In this document: positions 53,658-61,643 of the stretch, in pieces
Numbering within the stretch: position 1 is the stretch's first letter
Layout of the letters: each line of letters opens with the position of its first letter
From: Acidobacteriota bacterium
GTDB lineage: Bacteria > Acidobacteriota > Blastocatellia > Pyrinomonadales > Pyrinomonadaceae
Assembly: GCA_016700175.1 (NCBI GenBank)
Contig: CP065003.1
Span: forward strand, 444,001 to 508,000
Direction of reading: 5' to 3'
Length of the DNA stretch: 64,000 nt
The notes under the pieces: generated by a model
Told to the model about the DNA's origin: nothing
What the model saw: the letters and a program-made list of their open reading frames with translations, nothing else
Database searches by the model: none
Made by a program: the position numbers and the translations under genes

Positions 53658-55331
53658 ATGAAGAGCCGCGTTTCCACACATTTCTTCATTCTTCTGCTGA
53701 TAGTGGCGATCAGCGCGATCTCGCATTATTCGATCCACTACGGCGCGCTTATACGCGGCTACGAGGCATCGCTTCTGACCGCGGGCAGAAACGTCGCTCT
53801 CCTGGGAGTCCTTGCCTTTCTCCCGATCTTTCTTGCCAAAGTATTGAAATACAAGGGTAACTGGACGATCTACACCGCTGCGGTGCTACTCTTCTCGGTG
53901 GGGCTGACGGCTCAGTACAGGCTGTTCAGCGACCCCGAATACACATCCCGCAGCGGAAAGTCCGAAGCCAGGCAGGCGAAGATAAAGACGATCCAGCAGC
54001 ATTACATCCAGCAGCACTATTCCGCGGAAAAGAAGAGGCTGATGGGCCTGCCTCCGACGGATCCGGTTCCGGTCGATCTTTCGAAAGAGGAGCCCAGGCC
54101 GGCCGACATAGGCGCGTCAGATCTGATCTCGGGCAAGACGGTCAATCCGTTGCTGGCTTTCGCGTGTTTCCTCGCTGCGCTGCTTCTTGTTTCGAGGGAC
54201 AGGGTCGTCGAGATCCTCAAGAACAACGGATTTCTTATCGTATTGCTGACCCTTGTCCCGCTGCTCATCGCGGCGGTCACCTCCAGCGCCGGAAAGTCTC
54301 TGGGAAACATGACGCCCTGGGAGCCTTCGAAAATACCGTTCCTGATCGGTTTTGCAGCGGTCCTCGCGGCGCTGTACAAGAACCTGACGCGGACCTACTG
54401 GGGAATACCGCGCGCCAAAGAGGTGGTTCCCCTCGTGTTCATGGCTGTTCTGCCGTTCTTCCCGTTCTTCGTGCTCAAAGACTTCGGCCAGATGATGGTC
54501 TTCAGCTCCGTTTATGTGACGCTGTACTTCATCGCCGTCCGTAGGTTCCCTCAGAGGTTCGTTCTCATAGGGAGCGTTCTGCTTCTCGTCTCGGTCCTCG
54601 TCGTCAGCGCCCTCCCGGTCAAGACCCAGGAGAACGTCCCTTTGCTCTCGACGCTCTCGAAGCCGGTCAAGCAGGTCCTTCCCGACAGGATCCAGCAGAG
54701 GTTTCACCTTTGGCTTGACGGCTTCAATCCTCCGACTCCGGAGACCGACTGGTGGAAGGACGACTATCAGGCCTATTACGAGCGGCTTGTGAAGAACAAT
54801 CCGGACCTGCCGCAGATGCTCGAGAACGACCCCTCTCTCCAGAGGTCGATCAATGTCGATGCATGGTTCGACATACTCGCTTTTCAGCCGGCGCAGGCGA
54901 CTTTCGGACTCGCATCCGGAGGGACTACCGGCCGCGGACTCGGGCTCGGATATGTCGAGCTTATCCCCGTCGCGGACTCCGATTACATCTATGCCGCTAT
55001 CGCCGAAGAACTTGGACTTTTAGGGGGTTTGTTGATAATCTTTGCGCTGATTATTTTTGTCAGTGCGGGTGTCAGGACTGCCCTCGATTGCCGCGACATG
55101 TTCGGCAAACTTTGCTCTGTGGGACTGACCGCCTTCATCGGATTTCAGGCTCTTGTCAACATAGGCGGTATCACGAGGGCACTGCCGATGACCGGAATCA
55201 CGCTCCCATTCGTAAGCCACGGCGGATTCAGTCTCATCACCAGCTTCACAATGCTGGGGATGCTGATGGCTTTTTCGCACAGGAACATGCTCGACAGGCA
55301 GGTCAGCCTGAACCGGCCCGAGATCGATTGA
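53658..55331 (+). CDS. RodA/FtsW/SpoVE-type peptidoglycan polymerase
   Basis: A 557-residue SEDS glycosyltransferase, longer than the usual 370-420. It has about ten membrane helices and the conserved core: R-F-H-L-W-L-D-G-F (D354, likely catalytic Asp), G-G-T-T-G-R-G-L-G (421-429), S-D-Y-I-Y-A-A-I-A-E-E-L-G-L (441-454) and G-G-I-T-R-A-L-P-M-T-G-I-T-L-P-F-V-S-H-G-G. Two extra soluble stretches are present: a charged one at about 92-158 and a 50-residue insertion after D354 in the large extracytoplasmic loop. It polymerises lipid II and pairs with the preceding PBP, from which it is one base apart. Confidence 0.93.
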   Translation: MKSRVSTHFFILLLIVAISAISHYSIHYGALIRGYEASLLTAGRNVALLGVLAFLPIFLAKVLKYKGNWTIYTAAVLLFSVGLTAQYRLFSDPEYTSRSGKSEARQAKIKTIQQHYIQQHYSAEKKRLMGLPPTDPVPVDLSKEEPRPADIGASDLISGKTVNPLLAFACFLAALLLVSRDRVVEILKNNGFLIVLLTLVPLLIAAVTSSAGKSLGNMTPWEPSKIPFLIGFAAVLAALYKNLTRTYWGIPRAKEVVPLVFMAVLPFFPFFVLKDFGQMMVFSSVYVTLYFIAVRRFPQRFVLIGSVLLLVSVLVVSALPVKTQENVPLLSTLSKPVKQVLPDRIQQRFHLWLDGFNPPTPETDWWKDDYQAYYERLVKNNPDLPQMLENDPSLQRSINVDAWFDILAFQPAQATFGLASGGTTGRGLGLGYVELIPVADSDYIYAAIAEELGLLGGLLIIFALIIFVSAGVRTALDCRDMFGKLCSVGLTAFIGFQALVNIGGITRALPMTGITLPFVSHGGFSLITSFTMLGMLMAFSHRNMLDRQVSLNRPEID

Positions 55332-55385
55332 CGCGCAGGATAAACCGGAACTCTATCGCGGGGCAGGCTCTTTCGGGAGAATACG

Positions 55386-56972
55386 ATGATGATGCAAGTT
55401 GAATTGCAGATAAGTTCGGCTTCGATCTCGGATAGGGGTCTGAGCGAGAAACGCCCGCAGAACGAAGATTCGTACCTTGAGCTCAGGGAGAGCGGCCTCT
55501 TTGCGGTCGCAGACGGCGTCGGAGGCGCCCAGGCCGGCGATGTCGCATCCCAGATGGCGATGGAGATCCTCGCCGAGGCGTTCATCAACCTCCAGGAAGA
55601 CGGCGATGCCGAGTCGCGTATGCGCCAGGCGATAGAGCGCGCGAACAGCGCGATCTTCCAGATGTCGCACGATCTTCCGCAGCTAAGCTCGATGGCCACG
55701 ACCGTCGTAGCGCTTCACATCAACGGAAACGTCGCGACCGTCGGGCATGTCGGCGATTCAAGGCTCTACAAACTCGATCCTTTCGGCGAACTTACCCAGG
55801 AAACGCTTGACCATTCGGTCGTTGAAGAAGAGGTCCGGGCGGGACGAATGTCTCCCGAGGAGGCCGCGATCCACCCGAGCCGCAACGTGATAAGCCGGGC
55901 GCTCGGCGCCGAGCCGCTAGTCGATATCGATCTGAAGACCATCATGATCGAGCCGAACACGATGTTCCTCGCCTGCTCTGACGGCGTGACGAGGCATATC
56001 GAGGACGGCGAGCTTCGCGAGCTCCTGATCAACGCCCCGGACGAGATGTCGCTGTGCCAGACGATCAAGGACATCTGTTATGAACGTGGTGCAGAAGATA
56101 ACCTGACCGCGGTCGTAGTTCGCGCGGAATCGCAGTTTCCTGAAGGTTTCGAGATGGACGGAGGTGTCGCAGAGGACGAAGAAGAAACGATAGCTACCGC
56201 AAGGCACGAAGAGGAACCGGAAGTTGTCGAAGTCGGCGCACCGTTCGCAGTCGAGAGCGCTGAAGCGCCCGCCGAGCAGCCCGAGCCCGCGGTTGCGGCG
56301 TTTGCAGGGGAAGAGGCTGCTTCGGATGAAGCCGCTGCAATTGCGGCAGACACAGATTCGGAGAGCATCTCGATGACCTCCTCAAACAGCCAGAGTTTTC
56401 TGTCGATCCTCTCGGACGGCAGTTCTTCGGACGACGGCGGCAATTCTGTGAGCTCCGACGAGGAAGTGGCCGCGAAGTCCGGCTCTTTTGGCAAGGTGCT
56501 CGGCCGTATTTTCGCCGGCATCGTACTCCTTGCCTTGGGGGCCGCGGTCGGGGCGGCGGGATACCATTTCTGGACGGTCTTCACTCAGCCGGAACCTGTC
56601 GCGCAGCTAGAGCCCGTGCCGACGGAACAGATCTCGGTTCCTACGTTCGAGCAGACGAAGGCAAAGGTTTATGAAGATCCCGTGGCTTCTATCGCGACGC
56701 TGTCAGCAAATCCACGGAATGCGGAAGATTATTATTTTCTTGGACTTGCGTACCTTCTCAACGAACGGTACGACGAGGCCGCGGTCGCTCTGACCAACGC
56801 TTCGGAGAGGCTTCCCGATTACGAAGAGGCCCAGAGGGACAACCTTGCGAAAGAGATCGCTTTGGCTCGGTCTGTGGTCACGAATCCCGCCGCCCGCACC
56901 GCTTTTGCCGAAAGCCTGAAAGCTGCCGAAAACGCGGCGCAGGACGCGAACTCGAGCACGGGCGTTCAGTGA
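55386..56972 (+). CDS. Membrane-anchored PP2C-type Ser/Thr phosphatase (PstP-like)
   Basis: A 528-residue protein. The PP2C domain (about 5-247) has N-E-D (26-28), D-G-V-G-G (43-47), G-H-V-G-D-S-R (120-126), S-D-G (198-200) and E-D-N (237-239), with all metal-binding Asp residues. An acidic, Ala/Glu/Ser-rich linker (about 248-365) leads to one membrane helix (about 372-396) and an extracytoplasmic C-terminus with a TPR-like helical pair (about 444-495). It would reverse the kinase action on the FHA proteins, PBP or RodA. Last gene of the operon; its end overlaps the convergent trmH-like gene by seven bases. Confidence 0.92.
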   Translation: MMMQVELQISSASISDRGLSEKRPQNEDSYLELRESGLFAVADGVGGAQAGDVASQMAMEILAEAFINLQEDGDAESRMRQAIERANSAIFQMSHDLPQLSSMATTVVALHINGNVATVGHVGDSRLYKLDPFGELTQETLDHSVVEEEVRAGRMSPEEAAIHPSRNVISRALGAEPLVDIDLKTIMIEPNTMFLACSDGVTRHIEDGELRELLINAPDEMSLCQTIKDICYERGAEDNLTAVVVRAESQFPEGFEMDGGVAEDEEETIATARHEEEPEVVEVGAPFAVESAEAPAEQPEPAVAAFAGEEAASDEAAAIAADTDSESISMTSSNSQSFLSILSDGSSSDDGGNSVSSDEEVAAKSGSFGKVLGRIFAGIVLLALGAAVGAAGYHFWTVFTQPEPVAQLEPVPTEQISVPTFEQTKAKVYEDPVASIATLSANPRNAEDYYFLGLAYLLNERYDEAAVALTNASERLPDYEEAQRDNLAKEIALARSVVTNPAARTAFAESLKAAENAAQDANSSTGVQ

Positions 56973-57769
56973 CGTGCCTGTCTCTTTGCCTCAAAGAGCA
57001 GCACACCTGCCGAAACCGCGAGGTTCAGACTTTCCACGCGATCATCCAGAGGTATCCTAAGGCCAAGGTCCGCCGATTCGAGCGCGGCCTTTGAGAGGCC
57101 GTGCGCTTCGGAGCCGAATACGAGCAGTGCCGGAGAGGTCAGGTCCGCGTCCGTGTACAAAGTAGGCGCATTCGAATCCGTGACGATGACCCTAAGCCCT
57201 GCCTGCCGCGCCCATTCGAACGCCTCGCTTTCTGAGACCTTCTCGGCGAGGGGAAGACGGAAACTCGCTCCCATCGAGCCGCGAAGCACGGCCGGCGAGA
57301 ACGCATCGACCGAGCCTTTTGAAGTTACCACGCCTGCAGCGCCGGCCGCCTCAACGGTCCTAAGTACCGCCCCAAGATTACCGGGGTTATTGATCTCGAG
57401 AAGCATCACGGCGATCGGAACGGCGGTCGACGGATCCTGAAGCCTGGTTCGGATCGTCTCAAGCGTGCTGACGGGGCGTTCGCAGACGAGCGCGGCTCCC
57501 TGCGGGTTCTTAGTGTCGGAAATCGAATCGAACAGGCGGGTCTTAAGAACGGCGGCATCACGCGCGGCGCTTTCGATCTGCCGGGCAAGCGTCCCGGCGC
57601 TTCCGAGGAATTCTTTCGAAAACAAAGCGAGCTCGATCTTCAGGCCGCTCTTAAGCGCTTCTTCGCAAAGGCGGGCGCCTTCGACGAAGATCAGGCCCGA
57701 ATCCTTGCCCTTTCTTATATTTAGAGCGGACTTGTACCGGGGATTGTCCTTACTTTCGATGAAGTCCAT
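56966..57769 (-). CDS. TrmH/SpoU-family RNA 2'-O-methyltransferase
   Basis: A 267-residue SPOUT enzyme. The trefoil-knot motifs are N-N-P-G-N-L-G-A-V-L-R (127-137), F-G-S-E-A-H-G-L (218-225) and E-S-L-N-L-A-V-S-A-G (246-255). The N-terminal 100 residues resemble the substrate-binding domain of RlmB/TsnR types. It methylates a ribose in rRNA or tRNA; the exact target is not clear. It is the last gene of a tight minus-strand operon and overlaps the phosphatase gene tail to tail by seven bases. Confidence 0.92.
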   Translation of the reverse strand: MDFIESKDNPRYKSALNIRKGKDSGLIFVEGARLCEEALKSGLKIELALFSKEFLGSAGTLARQIESAARDAAVLKTRLFDSISDTKNPQGAALVCERPVSTLETIRTRLQDPSTAVPIAVMLLEINNPGNLGAVLRTVEAAGAAGVVTSKGSVDAFSPAVLRGSMGASFRLPLAEKVSESEAFEWARQAGLRVIVTDSNAPTLYTDADLTSPALLVFGSEAHGLSKAALESADLGLRIPLDDRVESLNLAVSAGVLLFEAKRQARH

Positions 57770-57775
57770 CGGGGA

Positions 57776-58396
57776 TCAGTTCTGCTTCTTCGGCTCGATC
57801 CTGACCGTCTTGATGCGTATGTCGTCGATGGGCCGCTCACCGTCTCTCGGCGCGCCGCCGATCGTCCGCGCGTTCACCATCCCGTCGATGACCTTTCCGA
57901 ACACCGTGTAGCGTCGGTCGAATCCGGGCTCGCGCTTCAGAGTTATGAAGAACTGAGAGTTCGCCGAGTCGAAGTCCTGGCCGCGGGCCGCGCCGACGAT
58001 CCCAGTGTCGTATTCGATATCGCTGAACTCCGCCTCGACGTTCGGTTTGTCGGATCTCCCGGAACCGTCGTTCGTCGGATCGCTGTCTTTCGAAAGCGGA
58101 TCGCCCGATTGTATGACCGACTGGTTCACTCTATGGAATGTGACACCGTTGTAAACGCCCTCCTTCGCAAGTTCCTTGAACCGCTGCACGGCCTTGGGCG
58201 CTATGTTCGAATAAAGCTCGATCGTGATCGTCCCGTACGCGGCGGTGTTCTCCATCTCAATCACCGCGACCTCCGGGTCCGCGACCGGCTCGACGTTCTC
58301 CTTTACCTCGCCGCCGGAGCTGTTCGAAGAGGTGCCGTTGCAGCCTGAAAGAACGACGAGAAGCGAAAACAAAAATACCAGTGACAGCTTGCGCAT
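57776..58396 (-). CDS. Lipoprotein peptidyl-prolyl isomerase (cyclophilin)
   Basis: A 206-residue protein with lipobox L-S-G-C (C19), placing it at a membrane, probably the periplasmic face. The cyclophilin fold begins near residue 48 with T-I-T-I-E-L-Y. Signatures are F-H-R-V (82-85) and Q-F-F-I-T-L near 147-152. Between the lipid anchor and the fold is a short Asn/Ser/Glu-rich linker. It accelerates proline isomerisation in folding of exported proteins. It lies between dtd (two bases) and the methyltransferase gene (six bases). Confidence 0.93.
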   Translation of the reverse strand: MRKLSLVFLFSLLVVLSGCNGTSSNSSGGEVKENVEPVADPEVAVIEMENTAAYGTITIELYSNIAPKAVQRFKELAKEGVYNGVTFHRVNQSVIQSGDPLSKDSDPTNDGSGRSDKPNVEAEFSDIEYDTGIVGAARGQDFDSANSQFFITLKREPGFDRRYTVFGKVIDGMVNARTIGGAPRDGERPIDDIRIKTVRIEPKKQN

Positions 58397-58398
58397 GA

Positions 58399-58848
58399 TC
58401 AGAATTCCTTGTTCGAATCTAGAAGTATAGTGACGGGACCGTCGTTTATCAGCTCAACGTCCATCATCGCCTGGAACCTTCCGCATTCGACCTTCGCGAC
58501 CGACCTTCGGGCGGTGCCGACAAAATGTTCGTAGAGCTCGTTGGCGCGCTCCGGAAGCGCGGCCTTGATGAACGAAGGCCTGCGGCCTTTGCGGGCGTCG
58601 CCGTAAAGCGTGAACTGCGAGACCACGAGAAGTTCGCCGCCCGTTTCAAGGAGCGAGAGGTTCATCTTCCCCTCGCCGTCTTCGAAGATACGCAGGTTCA
58701 GCGTCTTGTCTGCGAGGTACTCCGCGTCGGATTCGCCGTCATCGACTGAAACCCCCAGCAAGACAAGAAGGCCGCGGCCGATCTTGCCTACAATTTCGCC
58801 GTCGACGGTGACCGAAGCGCTTGAGACCCTCTGGATGACTGCCCGCAT
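58399..58848 (-). CDS. dtd: D-aminoacyl-tRNA deacylase
   Basis: A 149-residue protein of canonical length. S-Q-F-T-L-Y-G-D at 77-84 and N-D-G-P-V-T at 135-140 are the catalytic and Gly-cisPro-adjacent motifs of DTD. It removes D-amino acids or glycine wrongly charged to tRNA in the cytoplasm. It is flanked in the same operon by two cyclophilin genes, eight and two bases away. Confidence 0.96.
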   Translation of the reverse strand: MRAVIQRVSSASVTVDGEIVGKIGRGLLVLLGVSVDDGESDAEYLADKTLNLRIFEDGEGKMNLSLLETGGELLVVSQFTLYGDARKGRRPSFIKAALPERANELYEHFVGTARRSVAKVECGRFQAMMDVELINDGPVTILLDSNKEF

Positions 58849-58856
58849 ACGGGAGC

Positions 58857-59342
58857 TTATTCCTCGATGTAGACCTTCTCCATAACGACTTCCTCGATCG
58901 GCCTGTCGTTCGAATTGGTGTCCGCTTCCGCGATCGAATCCACGACACTCTGGCCTTCGATCACCCGACCGAACTTCGTGTACGAGGGCGGAAGGGGATA
59001 ATCGGCGTGCATTATGAAGAATTGCGAACCGTTGGTGTTCGGGCCGGCGTTCGCCATCGCGACGGTGCCTTTCTCGTAAGGTCCGTCGTAAAGAGCGGAC
59101 TCGCGGTCGATCTCGTCATCGAACTTGCCGCCCCAGGCGCATTCTCCGCCGTAGCCCTCACCGAGCGGGTCCCCGCCCTGGATCATGAAGTTCCTGATCA
59201 CCCTGTGGAAGATGACTCCGTCGTAATACCCGCGCTCGGCAAGAAGCCTGAAGTTCTCCGCCGTCTTCGGCGCGTCTGCCTCGAGAAGCTCGATCTTGAT
59301 GGTGCCTTTGTTGGTTTCGATAACCGCAGTTGTGTTAGCCAT
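58857..59342 (-). CDS. Cytoplasmic peptidyl-prolyl isomerase (cyclophilin)
   Basis: A 161-residue protein from the ATG at 59342, which has GGAG seven bases upstream; an in-frame TTG four codons earlier would destroy that spacing. No signal peptide. Core motifs are F-H-R-V-I near 45-49, the conserved G-G-D-P, and Q-F-F-I near 109-112. It is the first gene of the operon cyclophilin-dtd-cyclophilin lipoprotein-methyltransferase. Confidence 0.95.
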   Translation of the reverse strand: MANTTAVIETNKGTIKIELLEADAPKTAENFRLLAERGYYDGVIFHRVIRNFMIQGGDPLGEGYGGECAWGGKFDDEIDRESALYDGPYEKGTVAMANAGPNTNGSQFFIMHADYPLPPSYTKFGRVIEGQSVVDSIAEADTNSNDRPIEEVVMEKVYIEE

Positions 59343-59383
59343 TTGTGTCTCCAAAAAATAATTGCCGTAAATAAAGCATCAGC

Positions 59384-60253
59384 TCAATTTACAGCTAATA
59401 TGAATTCTTCGATCGCGGCGGCTACGCCGTCCTCGTTGTTTCCTAATGTTGTATAAAATTCCTCGCGTTCAAGCAAACTGCGGTCGGCGTTTGCCATTAC
59501 GACGGAGGTTCCCGCGTACTCGAGCATCTCGAGATCGTTGAAATTGTCGCCGATGACCATTATTTCCTCGTGCGAGAGTTTTTCTGCCATTGCGAGCTTG
59601 TTAAGGCCCGCCGCTTTGGAAGCATGAGGGGGTAGGATGTCGAGCAGGGTGAAGTCGAGACGCGGATAGATGGTTGCGAGGATATTGACCGAATCGGAGA
59701 GTTCGTCCTCGAGGAGCATTTGCAGGTCGAACATCGCGTCGCAGCCTCCGGAGAAGGAAATGTGAATAATGTCGTTCGGTTCGACGATCGACTCAAGCGA
59801 ATCCACTTGATGCACCGCTTCCTCCGCCTCGTCCCCGTGAAGCCGCTTAGCCCAGTCGACGTAACGCTTCAGAGGGACGTTCTCGTCCGAGATGTTGTCG
59901 TAGAAGAGTGTGCCCTTTCCCACAGGATCGGCGCTGACAAGGGCGTTCCCTCCGTACGAATAACCTACCCGCAGTATCTCTCGTACGGCGGCATCTTCGA
60001 GAAGATCGACCGAGAAGGTTTCGAGCGTTTCGGCGTGTTTGATCAGCGCCCCGTTGTGAGTGAGGATCGGGGCGTTGAATCCGGCCGCCAGGGCGACCGG
60101 TCTGGCGTCCCGGAATCTCCTTCCGGTTGCGATCGTGACCTTCACGCCCTTTTCTTCGGCGTTCCTTATCGCGAGTTTGTTGCGCTCGGTGATCTGTCCC
60201 TCAGAGTTAAGGAGGGTCCCGTCGAGATCCAGCGCGAGGAGTTTGATGGGCAT
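59384..60253 (-). CDS. Cof-type HAD phosphatase
   Basis: A 289-residue HAD hydrolase of the Cof/type IIB class. The nucleophile motif D-L-D-G-T is at 9-13, and the Mg-binding G-D-N-F-N-D-L-E-M-L at about 239-248. A large cap domain lies between. Such enzymes dephosphorylate sugar phosphates or nucleotides in the cytoplasm; the substrate is not predictable. It begins just upstream of a 41-base gap before the cyclophilin gene and may or may not be co-transcribed with it. Confidence 0.92.
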   Translation of the reverse strand: MPIKLLALDLDGTLLNSEGQITERNKLAIRNAEEKGVKVTIATGRRFRDARPVALAAGFNAPILTHNGALIKHAETLETFSVDLLEDAAVREILRVGYSYGGNALVSADPVGKGTLFYDNISDENVPLKRYVDWAKRLHGDEAEEAVHQVDSLESIVEPNDIIHISFSGGCDAMFDLQMLLEDELSDSVNILATIYPRLDFTLLDILPPHASKAAGLNKLAMAEKLSHEEIMVIGDNFNDLEMLEYAGTSVVMANADRSLLEREEFYTTLGNNEDGVAAAIEEFILAVN

Positions 60254-60329
60254 AAGAAGAATACAGGATACAGAAGTCAGCAGTCAGGAGGAAGGAGAGG
60301 GGAGCTCAAGATCGCAAACAGGACACGTA

Positions 60330-60430
60330 CGGTTTAGAGCAGCCCTTCGGGCTGCCGAGGTACCGCGAACTTCAGTTTGCGCCGCGCGAGAGCGCGTATC
60401 GTGCGGGCGGGGACGCCCGCAGTCCGGCGC
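60330..60430. repeat. REP-like element
   Basis: GTTTAGAGCAGCCCTTCGGG (60332-60351), then GAGGTACCGCGAACTTCAG (about 60355-60374), a CGCGCG-AGAGCGCG hairpin and a GCGGGCGGGGACGCCCGC hairpin. It repeats the order of parts seen at 10.1 kb; the last closing arm is diverged. Confidence 0.8.
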
Positions 60431-60455
60431 GATCCGTTTATCGCCAACAAAACGG

Positions 60456-60493
60456 GATCATTGATCAATGACCGATGGGCATTGTTCATTGAT
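60456..60493. repeat. TCATTGATCAATGA palindrome at the mltG stop codon
   Basis: A perfect 14-base palindrome (60458-60471) is followed by ACCGATGGGCATTGTTCATTGAT, which runs over the mltG stop codon (60486-60488, minus strand). It is related to the repeats at 5.4 and 43.2 kb. Confidence 0.75.
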
Positions 60494-61610
60494 TCCGCCT
60501 CTGCTGCTCGAGCCAGCGCTGATATTTCGCCTTTGCCCTTTCGAACTCGGCCGCCGAGGCAAAGAACAGGTGCGAGCCGTCGTTCTTCTCGACATCGAGC
60601 ACGTAGAACAGATATTCCGTTTCTGCCGGATCCAGCGCCGCTTCGATCGCGCTTTTGCTCGCCGAAGATATTGGCCCCGGAGGCAGCCCCGCGATCTTCC
60701 TGGTGTTGTACGGATGGTTCACCTCGATGTCGCTTTTGTGGATCGTCCCGTCCCACCGTCCAAGCAGCTTGGCGATGTAGACGTTCGTCGCGTCTATCCC
60801 GAGCGCCATCCCGCGCTCCAGCCTGTTGTAGATCACCGACGCGACGATCTTGCGCTCCGAATCGACCTTCGATTCGTTCTCGACAAGGCTGGCGATCGTC
60901 ATCACCTGATACGGGGACAGGCCGCGCGCCTTTGCCTTGGCCGTCCATTCCGGTTTCCAAACCTTCTTGAACTCCTCGACAAGGCGTTCGACGATCTGCT
61001 TCGGTTGTGCGTCCGGAGGGAAGTCGTACGTTGCGGGATACAGGAAGCCCTCCAGGTTCTTCGCTTCCGGCGCGATGTCCGAAACAAGGCTCGTGTCGTT
61101 CATCAGGTAAAAGACCGCCTTCTCGTCCACAGGCGGTTCGCCGGCGTAGTTGGCCGCGATCCTTTCGGCGATCTCGAAACGCGTCCAGCCCTCGGGGATC
61201 GTCAGTTTCGAAGTCCGCTCGCTTCCTTTTTCAAGCAGTTCTACGACCTCGATCGCATTTACGGGTGACGGGAATTTATAGTCGCCGGCCTTCAGGTTCG
61301 AGGCCCGCCCTGTAATTCGCAGGAAGATCTTCATCGCGAGCGGACTTCGGATCACCTTACGCTCAGCAAGCGCGTCGACAATGGCTGAAGGAGAAGAACC
61401 CTTTTCGATCACCAGAAAATCTCCCGAAGACGAATGCTCGACAGGTGTCGTGATCGAGATATAGAACCAGAGAGCGGCCGACAGGACCGCGGCAAGGGTG
61501 ATCGCGGCGATCACGGCGCCGAACAGCACAGGCCCCTTGCGCCGGCGCGGCGTCTCGGAGGCTGTTCCTTCGCCTTCGATTTCAGCAGGTTGTATCATTT
61601 GATCGATCAT
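60486..61610 (-). CDS. mltG: Endolytic murein transglycosylase MltG
   Basis: A 374-residue inner-membrane protein. A cytoplasmic start and one membrane helix (about 29-51) are followed by a LysM-like small domain (about 62-110) and the YceG fold with L-E-G-F-L-Y-P-A-T-Y near 187-196 and A-S-L-V-E-N-E-S near 241-248, whose first Glu is catalytic. It cleaves nascent glycan strands near the membrane and sets their length, complementing the synthases at 51.8-55.3 kb. thpR begins 33 bases away, divergently. Confidence 0.94.
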   Translation of the reverse strand: MIDQMIQPAEIEGEGTASETPRRRKGPVLFGAVIAAITLAAVLSAALWFYISITTPVEHSSSGDFLVIEKGSSPSAIVDALAERKVIRSPLAMKIFLRITGRASNLKAGDYKFPSPVNAIEVVELLEKGSERTSKLTIPEGWTRFEIAERIAANYAGEPPVDEKAVFYLMNDTSLVSDIAPEAKNLEGFLYPATYDFPPDAQPKQIVERLVEEFKKVWKPEWTAKAKARGLSPYQVMTIASLVENESKVDSERKIVASVIYNRLERGMALGIDATNVYIAKLLGRWDGTIHKSDIEVNHPYNTRKIAGLPPGPISSASKSAIEAALDPAETEYLFYVLDVEKNDGSHLFFASAAEFERAKAKYQRWLEQQRRNQ

Positions 61611-61643
61611 TGCGGTCCCGAAAGACCGCCTGTGGACCCGGAT

